A stretch of 64,000 bases of DNA, taken from Medakamo hakoo. Lineage: Eukaryota; Chlorophyta; Trebouxiophyceae; Coccomyxaceae. This document shows, in pieces, positions 22,385-32,765 of the stretch; the stretch's first letter is position 1; each line of letters opens with the position of its first letter. Below the pieces are notes generated by a model. It did not search any database. It worked only from the letters and a program-made list of their open reading frames with translations, and was not told the DNA's origin. The stretch is taken from contig CP089459.1 in NCBI GenBank assembly GCA_026636295.1, positions 682,001 to 746,000 of the forward strand. Reading direction: 5' to 3'. Position numbers and translations under genes: made by a program.

Positions 22385-22600
22385 TGGTGGCGGGCGGGCG
22401 AATGGAAGTTGAATGGGCGCCTGAGCAAGATGAGACCGTGGTGCCCTGGCCTGGGTGGGTTGTGTGCGAAGAGAGGCGGGCGTCCGCCCCGCTTCTGGCC
22501 GCTCGCTTCCTTCTCCTAGCGAAAAAAACAGAGTGAGGGGTCTGCAGAACATGGTTTCGTTGGCGGAGCACATTTTCTCAGCGACGCCACCAAACCTCCC

Positions 22601-24016
22601 ATGCCTCCACCCGCACTGCGGGACACGGGGGATACCCTGTCCGACGCGGACCCCAATGACGTCGGGACCGCGCTGTTGAGAGGAGCGAACACGGGTTCGG
22701 GCGGCGACTTGCCGTCGACGTCGTCGTCGCCGCCGCGCCCAGCGGCCCGGCCGCCGTTTGACGAGATCACGGTGAGGAAGCGCGGTCACGGATGGGCGGG
22801 AACGGGTGTCTGCGTGCTTGCCGGCACATGCCACGCAGGCTGGACAGGTGAACGCGTGGCAGGGCGCTGCAGCGGAAAACAAACACAAGCACATCCCCCG
22901 ACCCGACGCGCTCCCCCCCCGCACGCCACCAACCCCCTTGTTCGGTCCGCGTGCTGTGTTTCATTTTCGTCAGCGCGCCTGGGAAGGACACATGCCCGAC
23001 GCTGGCGCCTCTGACCCTCTCTCTCTCTCTCTCTCTCTCTTCACCAACAAAACACACAGTCCGGCCGGCCGCGCCACGGCCCACGCCGGGCCGCGTGCGT
23101 GGCCTGCGCGCGCGCCACGGCCCGCGCGACGCTCTCGCACTGGGACAAAGCGCTCGTCCTGGCGGGCATCGGCACGCTCATCGGCCTGGCCGCCTCGCGC
23201 TCCGGCCAGGCCAAACTCGTCGCCCTGCTCGCCTGGTTCCAGAAGCGCAACGGGTGGGCCGGCTGGGGCGCCTTCCTGGGCGTCTACACGGCCGTCGTCG
23301 CCCTCCTCCTGCCGGCGGTCTGGCTGGCCCTCGGCGCCGGCTTCGTCTTTGGCTTCTGGCGGGGGCTGCTGGCCGTGTGGGTCGGCGGCGCGGTCGGCCA
23401 GGCCGCCGCCTTCCTGCTCGCCCGCTACCTGCTGGGCGGGTGCGTGGCGGGAGCGCTGCGCGGCCGGTCCCGGTCCGTGTGGGAGGCGCTGGACCGGGCG
23501 ATGGCGCTCGACGGCTGGAAGCTGCTGGCCCTGCTGCGGCTGTGCCCGCTCGTCCCGTACAACCTGCTCAACATCGCGTCCGCCGCGACGGCCATCCCCT
23601 TCTGGGCGTTTGCCGCCACGTCGGCCGTCGCCATCGGGCCGGAGTGCGCGCTGTTTGTGTACACGGGCTCCGTCGCGGAAGGCATCACTGAGATCGTGAG
23701 CGGCGGGGGGTCGTCCCACCACCCGCCCGGCGTCGGGCGGTGGGTGGGCTTTGGGCTGACGGCCGTGGCGGCGGCGGGCACGTCGGTCCTCGCGACCCTG
23801 TTTGTGCGGCGGGCGATCGCCCGGGCGGACGCGCACACGGCCGCGGTGGCGGCGGCGGAAGCGGAGGCCGCGGCCGCGTGCGCGGGCGGCCTGGACCCGC
23901 TGGCGCCGGAGGGCGTGTTCGCGCCGCCGCCGCTGGTGCTGGCCGGTGGTGGGAGGGGAGGCGGGCTGACTAGGCGGGAAGGCAGTGAGGACTGGGACGG
24001 TAGCAGGCGGGTGTAG
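22601..24016 (+). CDS. TVP38/TMEM64 (VTT/DedA) family membrane protein
   Basis: Exons 22601-22771 and 23060-24016 encode 375 residues. VTT-domain proteins act in lipid scrambling and membrane trafficking in the endomembrane system; some plant members sit in plastids. Seen here are several hydrophobic segments, the glycine-rich LGAGFVFGFWRGLLAVWVGG and the conserved LLRLCPLVPYNLLNIASAAT, which is the family signature around Arg and Pro. The N-terminal 57 residues of exon 1 are hydrophilic and acidic. The C-terminus is a 90-residue Ala-rich hydrophilic tail. The intron (288 nt) has a (CT)n tract at 23017-23041 ahead of its acceptor. Confidence 0.88.
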
Positions 24017-24185
24017 GTGTCTTGTGACAAAGGAAAGCGTGTGTGACGTCGTAGCAGGCGTGCCCAGGTTTTTGGTCGACGTGCCACACAGAGCGGGGAT
24101 TGGAAAAAACGCGCGCCGCGCTCCTCACGGCGACCTGCCGCCTCACGCCCGCCTTTTTTCCCTCTTCCGCCACGCGCGCGAGTGG

Positions 24186-24965
24186 ATGAGGTGTGCGATA
24201 CCGTCGCGTCAGCCTGGGCTGAAGGCGGCCGGAGGCGCGGTCGCGCGGCGGCGGCGCCATCAACGACCTGCCCTCCTCGTGTGCGCGGCCGCCCACCACC
24301 CGACCGCCGGCCTGAAAGAATGGGCGCCGCTGGTTTACGCCGCATCTTGCGGACGGGTGACGGCCTTTGTGCGCAAGGGCGGCATCCGTGAAGCCGGCTT
24401 CAGCCTGGCCGGGGCGGGCGGCGTCGCGTCCGCCGTCCTGGTGCCGACGTCGTTCCACGCCGACGCGTCGGCCCTCACGCCCGCGCTCGCGTCCGCCACG
24501 CCGCGCGACGTGCTGGCCTTTGACCAGCGTGGCGTGGACCCGCTCCCCCTGACCGTGGGCGCGGCCTTCACAGCCGCGTGGACCGTGAGGGGTCCGGCGG
24601 ACGCCCTGGTCGAGTTTCTGGGCGGTGTCGCGGCCTGCACCGGCCTGGGCCCAGCGGCCGCGGCGTCGCGGGCGGCGCCGCTGCGTGGTGCGGCGCCGGG
24701 CGCGCCCACGACGCTCACGCTCGTGGAATTGCGGGTGTGTGCGCTGCGCGACGCCCACGCCGGCCTGGCCCAGGCCACGCCCGGTCTGTGGGGCTGCCGG
24801 TCGTGGGTCGACCTGCCGCCGGCCCCGCCGGCCTCGTGGGCCCTCGGCCCGCCGGTGCTGGACGCGGGCGCCTGGGCGGGCGCGCAGGCACGGTTGAGGA
24901 GGGGCCTGGAGGGCGGCGCCTTGCCGGCTGGGGTGACAGTGCAGGAGGTGGGCGTGCTGTCGTAG
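24186..24965 (+). CDS. DUF1802 family protein, probably plastid
   Basis: A single exon of 259 residues. The first 45 residues are Arg and Ala rich (MRCAIPSRQPGLKAAGGAVA) and fit a plastid transit peptide. The mature part begins with the DUF1802 pattern: GLKEWAPLVYAASCGRVTAF, then VRKGGIREAGFSL and VLVPTSFHADAS, where cyanobacterial members have LFPTxxHQ. The function of DUF1802 proteins is not known to me; most are in cyanobacteria and chloroplast-bearing organisms. The gene follows the TVP38 gene on the same strand with 169 bp between, and is convergent with the next gene. Confidence 0.82.
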   Translation: MRCAIPSRQPGLKAAGGAVARRRRHQRPALLVCAAAHHPTAGLKEWAPLVYAASCGRVTAFVRKGGIREAGFSLAGAGGVASAVLVPTSFHADASALTPALASATPRDVLAFDQRGVDPLPLTVGAAFTAAWTVRGPADALVEFLGGVAACTGLGPAAAASRAAPLRGAAPGAPTTLTLVELRVCALRDAHAGLAQATPGLWGCRSWVDLPPAPPASWALGPPVLDAGAWAGAQARLRRGLEGGALPAGVTVQEVGVLS

Positions 24966-25282
24966 GTCTAGAGAGGACGGACGGACGAGGGAAGAAGGAA
25001 AAAAAAAGCGACCGGGCAACCCATCTCTTCTCTCATGCTCGCTCTCACAAACACGCACGCCCACACCGCCTCCCGCCCCGCCCGCCCGCCCACGCACACG
25101 CGCCAGCCACCCTCTACAGCACGCGGGCTCCTTCGCAAAAGAAAGTCAGAATCCTGGTGGCGGGCCAGCCGAGATAGGCCCGCCCCTCCAGCCTTGCCAC
25201 CATCGCTCAACCTTCACTTTTTGCGTCAACCCGCCCTTCCACGCTCCAAACACGCACGTGCGTGTATGCATACATGTTCGTC
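24966..25282. other. Convergent intergenic region
   Basis: This 317 bp between two stop codons holds no open frame that looks real and no repeat worth naming; it contains A-rich and CA/CG-rich runs typical of 3' regions here. Confidence 0.5.
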
Positions 25283-26090
25283 TTAAATTTCCTCCGCATA
25301 GACAGAGCCAAATGCGTAGTACTTATTTAGCGCTTGCACGAGTTGGGAGCAGAAGACGCGGATGATGGAACGCGTTTCTTCGTCGACTGGGCGGTCGCAC
25401 GTTTTGCGAATCTCAAAGTTTTTGCCGGGGACGACCTCAACTTTGCCCTGCAGAACAGGGAAGCCGTCCTCACCACGGCCCACCCACTCATACTTGGCCG
25501 CGTCGGTCAGATCAAAGCCAACCGACAGCGTGGTGATGGGCTCGCCGTCGCGGAGGATGTCGACATGGAAGCCCCACGGCACGTCCTCGACGTTGTTGAA
25601 CGGCGTGACGCGGAAGGGCGCGCCGTACTTCATCTGTGTGGGTGGGTGGGTTGGTGAAGGAAGGCGCAACGGTGTGAGCAGGTGTTGGGCGGCTTGCGGA
25701 GACGCGCGGGCGACGTCGCTGTCGGCTAGATGGCCATGGTAAAGGTTCACGCACGGGGTGGCGCAACCGCCGAATTAGACGCGCCTCTCCTCGCCACCCG
25801 CCCTCCTTTCTCACCTTGGCATCATCCGCTTCGATGACCACCCAGCGTGTCAGCTGTTCAATGAGGTCAGTGCGGGGGATGAACGCCGGAATCTCCGTCG
25901 ACGAAATCAGTTTGCCCGGCGCCGCTGCCGGCTCGGCCGACGCGGCGGCCGGCTGCGTCGCGGCCGCCCGCGCGCACCGCCGAATAAACAGGGCCGGCGG
26001 CGCGGCCGGCCGACGCGGAGCCGGGCCCGCCGGGACAGACGCCCGGCGGGCGGCCAGGGCAGCGCGAGGAGTGGACAGCGTCGCGTGCAT
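25283..26090 (-). CDS. Conserved plastid protein of unknown function
   Basis: Two exons (26090-25815 and 25633-25283) give 208 residues. The first 60 residues, rich in Ala, Pro and Arg, form a likely plastid transit peptide (MHATLSTPRAALAARRASVP). The mature protein is compact and hydrophilic: AFIPRTDLIEQLTRWVVIEA, PFRVTPFNNVEDVPWGFHVD, YEWVGRGEDGFPVLQGKVEV, FEIRKTCDRPVDEETRSIIR and LVQALNKYYAFGSVYAEEI. The regular, low-insertion sequence suggests strong conservation, and I believe related proteins exist in plants, but I cannot name the family. Divergent from the lumenal Cys-rich gene with 152 bp between. Confidence 0.82.
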
Positions 26091-26242
26091 CGTTTATGTG
26101 GGCGAACAGTGTTTTTTCGTTTGTGGCGAGTGTTCGCGCCCCCTCTCGTCGGTCGGGCGCCACTAGAGCAATCGACGCGGGGGCCAGAAAAACTAGGCCG
26201 CGCTTTGGTGGCGGCCACGCCCGCGATTCCTTTCTGCCCAGC

Positions 26243-26950
26243 ATGCTGAGGGTGTCTGCTTATCGGAAGCCCGCGCATGCGGTCGTGGAAACGCCGTCGA
26301 CGCGCACAGTGGCCGTCCAAGCGCACACAGGCACTCCACGGCCGCGCGCCGCCTTCCCAGCCATCCTCACAGCAGCGCTCGTCGCGGGCCTCGCGACTCT
26401 GCCCGCGCCCCTGCCCTCGCACGCCGCCACCTTGGCCGACGACCCCATCGATGCATTTTTGCTCCGAGGTCGGTGCGCCAAAAAGTACTTTATCGACGTC
26501 GGAGCGGAGGCGGGCGGCGCGTCGGCAGGCGGCACGTCGGCCCCTTCGCCGTCCTCAGCCTCGTCCACCAAAGTCACGTCCCGCAAGCGGGGCTTCACCG
26601 CCGCCGCGTGCGTGCTGGCAGACGCGGACCCGGGCGACGGGCCGGTCACGGCCGCCCTGGCCGGCAGTGGCGTGGCGGAAGCCACGGCTGCAGGGACGCC
26701 CTCGTGCGCACGCGCGGAAGCGGCCGCGCTGCGGCCCGCGTGCGTGCCCGCTTGCAAAAGCGCGTGCGAAGCCGCGGTGGCGAGCCGGTCCGCTGCCGAC
26801 AAAGCCCGGACCGGCTTCAGCTTGGGTAAAGAAGAGGGTGCGCGGTTGACGGGGCGGTGTGCGCGCGCGTGTGTCGTGGAGTGCGAGCGGCCGTCCTCGA
26901 GCGGGCGGCCCTATTTCTTCGACGTGCGCTTTGGAGGGAAAGGGAATTGA
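26243..26950 (+). CDS. Cys-rich protein, probably thylakoid lumen
   Basis: A single exon of 235 residues. The N-terminus has a bipartite look: a basic Ser/Thr stretch (MLRVSAYRKPAHAVVETPST), then a hydrophobic segment (AILTAALVAGLATLPAPL) ending in SHAA, as in signals cleaved by the thylakoid processing peptidase. The mature part starts around TLADDPIDAFLLRGRCAKKY and carries about nine cysteines, many in a CxxxC pattern (ACVPACKSACEAA, CARACVVEC). A short Ser-rich insertion (SAPSPSSASS) interrupts it. I do not recognise the family. Lumenal location and disulfide bonding are inference. Confidence 0.75.
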   Translation: MLRVSAYRKPAHAVVETPSTRTVAVQAHTGTPRPRAAFPAILTAALVAGLATLPAPLPSHAATLADDPIDAFLLRGRCAKKYFIDVGAEAGGASAGGTSAPSPSSASSTKVTSRKRGFTAAACVLADADPGDGPVTAALAGSGVAEATAAGTPSCARAEAAALRPACVPACKSACEAAVASRSAADKARTGFSLGKEEGARLTGRCARACVVECERPSSSGRPYFFDVRFGGKGN

Positions 26951-27280
26951 AGGAGGGGGGTGGTGGTGGTGGAGGGAAGCGCGGTGTTGGTGTGATCCGT
27001 CTGTCTAGAGCAATTGTTTTCATGGAGGAGGTTGAGGCCGGCGAGCGTGTTTTCGTCGTCAGTCCCGGCCGCGAACGAAAAAGAGAGGGATGGATGGATG
27101 GAGGGTTGGGAGAGGGCGTAGTCAGCTCACAGCGTAGAAAGAAAGCACGCACGCTCTCCCTTCTCGGCTGCCGCGCACTCGCGCCGCACGGCATCAAGCG
27201 AGCGCGTGTCGCCCTCTTTCACCAGCGCCGGCAGGCACGCGAACCGAGTGCGCCCACCCCTCTCGCACCCCGCCCCACAA
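26951..27280. other. Intergenic region upstream of plastid SecY
   Basis: This 330 bp runs from the stop of the Cys-rich gene to the SecY start on the same strand. I see no gene. It should contain the polyadenylation site of the former and the promoter of the latter; no motif stands out. Confidence 0.5.
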
Positions 27281-29531
27281 ATGCGGCTCACGGCCGCCGC
27301 CGGCGCGCCGGCCGCCCGCGCCCTGGCCGCGTCCACGTCCGGTGAGTTGAGGATTCGGATCGCGGGGAGACAAAGCACCAAGCCGTGCGCCCGCCATCAA
27401 GCAAGAAACGAGGTGACATGGAGGGAGCACGGCTCCGGCGCGGCGACCCAAAACGCGGAGGGTGAGGTGTCGCGCCTAGCCATCGCTCGGCCTCTCACCA
27501 CACCCCCTGGGTGCGTCTCTCTCTCTCACGACAGGCCGGCGCTGCGCTCCCACGCCGCCCGCGCCTCGCCGCCTCCCTCGCCCACCCGCCGCCGCCACGT
27601 CCGGCTGGGCCCCACGCCCGGCCTGGTGCGACGACGCGCACGCCGAGGAAGACGCTTTCGAAGACGAACAACCCGCTCCCATCCCCGGCGCGCCGTTTGA
27701 CCCGCTCGGCCTGTTCATCCCCACGTCCCTGGCCTCGCGCTCCACCCTGCCCGTCGGCAAGACCACGGGTCGCGGGTCCGGCCGCGGCGGTGGCAGCGCG
27801 GGCGGACCGTCCGGCGGCGGCGGCGGCGACCTGGGCGACGCCCTCGCCGCGTCCCTGCCCTTGAAGCTCGCCGCGCTCGTCGGCCTCGTCGCCCTCTCCC
27901 GCGTCGGCGTCTTCCTGCGCCTGCCCGGCGTCGACGCCGACGCCTTTGCCTCGTCCCTGGCGTCCGGAGGCCTGCTGGGCTACATCGACACCCTGTCCGG
28001 CGGGTCCATCTCCCGCGTCGGCGTCTTCTCGCTCGGCATCGTCCCGTACATCAACGCGTCGATCGTGCTGCAACTCATGTCGACGGCGTTCCCCTCGCTG
28101 AAAAAACTGCAGCGGGAGGAGGGGCCCCAGGGCCGGGTGCGGTTTCAATTCTACCAGAAGTGCTTGGCCCTCGTCTTTGCGGTCGTCCAAGCCTTTGGCC
28201 AGCTGGCGTACGTGCGCCCCTTCGTGCCCGACTGGTCGACGGAGTGGCTGGGCTCGTCCGTCCTGTCCCTGACGGCGGGCGCCATGGTGCTGATCTGGAT
28301 CGCGGATCTCATTTCCGAGCTGAAAGTGGGCAACGGGACGTCCATCCTGATCACGGCCAACATCGCGTCGTCCCTGCCCACGTCCGTGGGCGCGGCCCTG
28401 ACCCAGGCCAACGCGGACGGCGGGGGCGGGCCCGCCGCCCTGGCCGCGTACGCCGCCGCCTTCGTCGCGACCACGCTGGGCGTCGTCTACGTCCAGGAAG
28501 CGGAGCGCCAGATCCCCATCAACTACGCGTCCCGGTACCGGGCCCGGTCCGCGTCGCTCGCACGCGCAGCCTACCTGCCCTTCAAGGTCAACGCGACGGG
28601 CGTCATGCCCGTCATCTTCGCGTCGACGCTGCTGTCCCTGCCCGCCGGCCTGTCCCGGTACGCGCCGTCGTTCGAGGGCGTGGCCAAGGCCGTGGGCCCG
28701 GCGGGGCCGCTGTACTTGCCGGTGCGTTTGTGTGTGTCCTGTGTGTCCTGTGTGTCCTGTGTGTCCTGTGTGTGTGTCGGCGGGGCCATTAGAGTCACTC
28801 GGCGGCCTTTTTGATTTTCAGTGGCCGAACCAGCGCTAAGCTCCCGCCAAGACCAGTCCCGGCCGTGGGACCCGCACGCTTCGTCGGCATGTCCGACCGG
28901 AGCGCCGGCCTGTGTTGTCTTTCCCTCTCCGGCCGGCCGGCCACCCCGAGTCGCACACACGCTCTCTCAAGGTGTGTGTTTCACCCCCCCCCACACCCCC
29001 CCACCCACACCCACACCCACACGCCAGGTGTCCGTCGCCCTCATCGTCTTTTTCAATTACTACTACACCTTCCTGCAGCTGGAGCCGGACGACCTGGCCG
29101 AACAGCTGAAGCGCCAGGGCGCGTCCATCCCCGCGGTGCGGCCCGGCCGGGCGACGGCCGAGTACGTCACGCGGACGCTGACGCGCATGAGCGTGCTGGG
29201 GTCCGCCTTCCTGGGCGCGCTGGCGGCCGCGCCGCCCGCGACGGAGGCGCTGACCGGCCTGACCGCCTTCCGCGGGTTTGCGGGGACGTCGCTGCTGATC
29301 CTGGTGGGCGTGGCCACCGACACGGCGCGCAAGATCAAGGCGGAGCAGGTGGGTGGAATGGGGAGGCGCGCGGGTGGGGTGGACGCGAATGGACGGGAAG
29401 GGGCCGGGGGCTCTGAAAGGGCGGGACAGCGCTCACCACACACTCCCCCCCCCCCCCCAACCGCACAGGCCATGGCCAAATACCAGGACATCGACAAGCT
29501 GTATGACGATTTGGACAAGCGGGAGTTTTGA
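27281..29531 (+). CDS. SCY1: Plastid protein translocase subunit SecY
   Basis: Four exons (27281-27341, 27535-28721, 29028-29348, 29469-29531) encode 543 residues. SecY forms the channel of the thylakoid Sec translocase. After a transit peptide and a Gly-rich linker (to about residue 125), the SecY core is clear: the plug and TM2 region SGGSISRVGVFSLGIVPYIN, REEGPQGRVRFQFYQK, RQIPINYAS-type loop (AERQIPINYASRYR), and MPVIFASTLL. Ten hydrophobic segments can be counted. The last exon is only 21 codons and gives the hydrophilic end YQDIDKLYDDLDKREF. The frame is kept across all three introns. Intron 2 contains a 9-bp tandem repeat that happens to be open in frame. Confidence 0.93.
28738..28773 (+). 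repeat. 9-bp tandem repeat in SecY intron 2
   Basis: Four copies of CCTGTGTGT directly after the donor GTGCGT of the second SecY intron. The 9-bp unit keeps the reading frame open and would read as repeated Val-Ser-Cys if the intron were retained. Confidence 0.9.
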
Positions 29532-29859
29532 GTGGGGGGATGGGGGTGGGAGGGATGGGTGGATGGGTGGGTGCGCTGCAAGTGCTTTGGCTCTTGTTTC
29601 TTCCGAACCGCGGCGTGGGCAGGCGCGCCCTTTTCCGCCTCCGGCCGCCCACGCAAGCGAGAGTCTTAGTGATGGATCTGCTGTGGCAGAAAGGCGGGAG
29701 GAGGGTGGGGCCCCTGGGCTGGGCACACGGCCGCGATTTTTCTGCCGGGCTATTGCGCGGGGCGCACTCGTGGCGGTCGTTCCCTCCAGGTCGCATTGCT
29801 TTTTCTCCCACACCCATATTCCCACCGACACAGCTCCTCGCCGGAAGGCCCCTGGCGCC
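29532..29859. other. Intergenic region downstream of SecY
   Basis: This 328 bp separates two genes on the plus strand. No open frame of interest and no repeat is seen. Confidence 0.5.
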
Positions 29860-31904
29860 ATGAACCCGGCCCCTCCCACCCCCACCATGTCCACCACCTC
29901 CGACGTCCCGCGTAGTCCGCCCTCGATCCACCAGGTCCAGCCGGAGCTGGCGGCGGACCAGGCCCGGCTCTTGGAAATTTTCCTGGGCCCGGCCGCGCCG
30001 GGCGCCCCGCCGCAGACGCCCAAAGACGCTGCGCGCGTGGTGAACCGCGTGGGCCAACGCGACCTGCAGGCGCTCTTCCACACCGTGTATTCCACGGAGA
30101 CCAAGTCGAACAACAACGCGTGGCTGCGCCGGAAACTGCTCGAAGGTAAAATTTTTTGGAGCAGCAGCGACGAAGCCAGACGCTGCTGGCGGTGTGCAGT
30201 ACCATTCGCTGAGACGCCCGGCGCCGCGCGCGGCCCCGCTCCGCCTTTCGACCGCGTTTCCTCGCCTGCCAGACAAGGTGGCGGACTGCCTACCCTAGGT
30301 TGGAGGGCGTGCTCGGACCGATGAGTCCTCGGCGAGGCCGGCGGCGGCACTGGGGGCCCTTGCTCCACACGCAGGGCGAGGCAAGGATGCGTGTGCCCGC
30401 GCGCTCTGCACCGTCCCGACACGCCCCGCGCCGCCCCTCACACGCCCCGCACCTCTCCTCCACACACAGCGATTGGCCTGCCGCCACCTTCGAAGTCCGC
30501 CGCCGGCAAGCGCCGGCCCCCGTCCACGGCGACGCGGCCCCCGCGCCCGCCGGCCAAGAGAGCGAAGAAGGCGCCCGCTGCGACGCCGACTGCTTCGGCC
30601 GCGAACGCGCCGCTCGCCTGCCCGCCGGCCGTGCGTGTCTCCATGCGGTGCGTTGAAGGCTGGAGACACACAATGCGTGGGCGGGAACGAGCAATTGAGT
30701 CGCGCAGTCGCCGCACGGAGGGGGGATGACGGGGCGCGGAAAAAAAAAATCTCGCAGGACCGCCGCCGCGCGTGCACCACACCACCGCCGCCGCCTCACC
30801 CACACCCACACCCACACCCGGCCCACGCCCACCCACCCCAGGATCCGCAAACCGCCGGCCCCGTACGCGGAAGAAGTCGCCGCCTACGAGGCCGAGACGG
30901 CCGCCCGCCGCGCCCGGCCGGCCCGCCTGCCGGCTACGCCCCGCCTCAACCCCCTGCACCCGCCCTCGCCCCTGCTCGCGTTTGTGCCGGGTGCGTGCGC
31001 GGCCTCGCCCCGCGCGCCGCGCGCCGCCTCCCCCGCGCCGCCCGCCGGGGCGGCAGAGGTCGTGCGCCCGCCCGGCGCCCGCTCGCCGACCGCCTCCTGG
31101 TCGACCGGCTTGGAAGGCGCCCTGGCCGCCCAGGTCGCCGCCGCCGCGACGGCCGCCGCGGCCGCCCAGGCGGCGGACGCAGCCGGCCTCGCGCCGTCCG
31201 CCCTCCTCCCGCCCGCCTCCCTGGTCGACGCCGGCTCCGAGGGCGAGGACGAGACGGACGTGTCGTCGCAGCCGGCGTCCCCGCTGGCTCGCGCGGCGGC
31301 GGCGGCCCTGGGCGGCGCCGGTGGGCTTTACACGGCCGCCCGCCCGCCCCTGCTGCCACGGCCGCACCCGCAGCCGCCGGCCGCCATCCCCACGACGCTC
31401 CTGACCATCGACTGGGGCCTGGCCGGCCCGGCCCTCGCCGCCGGCGCGGGCCCAGCCATCGCCCGCCGCCTGTCCACGGCGGCACTGTTGTATGAGGATG
31501 GAGGGGACGGCGCGGCCGGGCCGGGCGCGGCCGTGTGGCGCGGCGAGGCGGGGCTGCTGGCGCCGACGTCTCTGCCGCCGCTGCCGCCCGTCCAGGGCGC
31601 CGCGTCGCCCGCCGCCGCCGCCGCCGCCGCCTGGGCGGGGTCGGCCATGCCCCTGGGCGTCTCGGCCGCCAACCCGTCCCTGGACTCTGCCGCCACCGTC
31701 GTCGCGGGCGGCGACGCCGCGCTGCGCACGCTGCTTGCCCACGGCCCGCCGCCACCGCCCCCTCCCCCGCCCCCGTCCGCCGCCGTCATGGACGCGGCCG
31801 CCGCCCTGGGCCTGGGATCCGCCTCCGTCTCGCCCGGCGAGCTGCGTGCCCGCCTGGCCGAGCTGGAGCGGTGGGTGGACGGCGTGGCGCCCGGCGGGCA
31901 GTGA
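29860..31904 (+). CDS. Conserved plant-like protein of unknown function (SNNNxWLRRKL motif)
   Basis: Three exons (29860-30145, 30470-30647, 30842-31904) give 508 residues; phases 1 and 2 fit exactly. The N-terminal 100 residues carry the only ordered region: AARVVNRVGQRDLQALFHTV, YSTETKSNNNAWLRRKLLEA, then IGLPPP, with a basic segment rich in Lys, Arg and Pro (PPAKRAKKAPAAT) that could be a nuclear localisation signal. A second conserved-looking spot spans the exon 2/3 joint, RIRKPPAPYAEEVAAYEAE. The remaining 350 residues are Ala, Pro and Gly rich. Similar SNNNxWLRRKL sequences occur, as far as I recall, in plant proteins without known role. A nuclear role is inference. Confidence 0.75.
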
Positions 31905-32765
31905 CGCCGTGTCACGCGCGTGCGCCGTGCCTGCGCGCGCGCGGACGCCCTCCCCCGCCTTTCCCTGGGCGGGGGTGAGGCCCTCGCGTCGCGTGAACGC
32001 CTTGATTCAGGCTCCGCGGGCGCGTGAAAGGCCGTCAACACACAGAACCCGACAAAAAAAAAAAATCTTCACCAGGCACGCCTTGCCACTCGCCCCTCCA
32101 TTTTGATCCGCTACGCCCCATTTAGGCCGCACCCATTTCTCCCCTTGATGGCTTGCGTGCGGGAGGCGCAGGGCAGATTTGCGCCTCTGCGTCTCTCCCA
32201 CAGCTCGTTTGAACCGCCGGACCCCGAACGTCTGAAGACTGATTTTTGAGAGGTCGCCTCCCCCCCCTCCCCCCTGCGCCTAGTTTTTCATTTGATTTCT
32301 TTTGCATTGCCCCCACCGCCACCCTTTTTACCGATACAGGAGACGTGTGCGCTGTGTGTGTGGGCGTGTGTGTCTTGGCCTCGCACTCCCATGATTCTGG
32401 GATGGGAGGGCTGAAAACACGCGGACGCACGCGCACACGCCTCTGGATGGAGAGAGAGAGAGAGAGAGAAGAGAGAGACCCGAAGTTGTGCGCTTTGCCT
32501 TTTATGTTTTGCCTTGCTGCAAACACTGTTCGCGCGGGAAGAAACGTGCGCAAGCGCGTGCACAAGCGCTGTGCACCCTGGTTGACTCCGTCGGCCCGGG
32601 GGGCGCGGCGCGTTGTGCATGTGCGTGCGTCCTTTTTGGAGAAAGAGATGGTCGAGAATGATGGTCGGGGCTTTTTCGTTTTGCAAACGAAGAGCTACTG
32701 GCCTCGTCCATTCTCACACACACACCCCACTTGTTTCACTCTCACGCACGCACGCACGCGCACAC
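31905..32765. other. Largest intergenic region of the window
   Basis: This 861 bp between two plus-strand genes is the only large gap. It holds a poly-A run near 32053-32065, a pyrimidine-rich tract, an (AG)n microsatellite at 32451-32478, and alternating GCGCAC/CACACA runs just before the next start. I find no convincing protein frame on either strand and no tRNA. It could hold a long 5' leader or a non-coding RNA, but nothing in the sequence shows that. Confidence 0.5.
32451..32478. repeat. (AG)n microsatellite
   Basis: About 13 AG units with one interruption, in the intergenic region upstream of the MYND gene. Confidence 0.9.

Noticed and set aside
32200-32230. T-loop-like sequence (GGTTCAAAC on the minus strand) in the large gap
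   Set aside because: The flanking bases do not pair as a T-stem and no D-arm or anticodon arm lies at the right distance.
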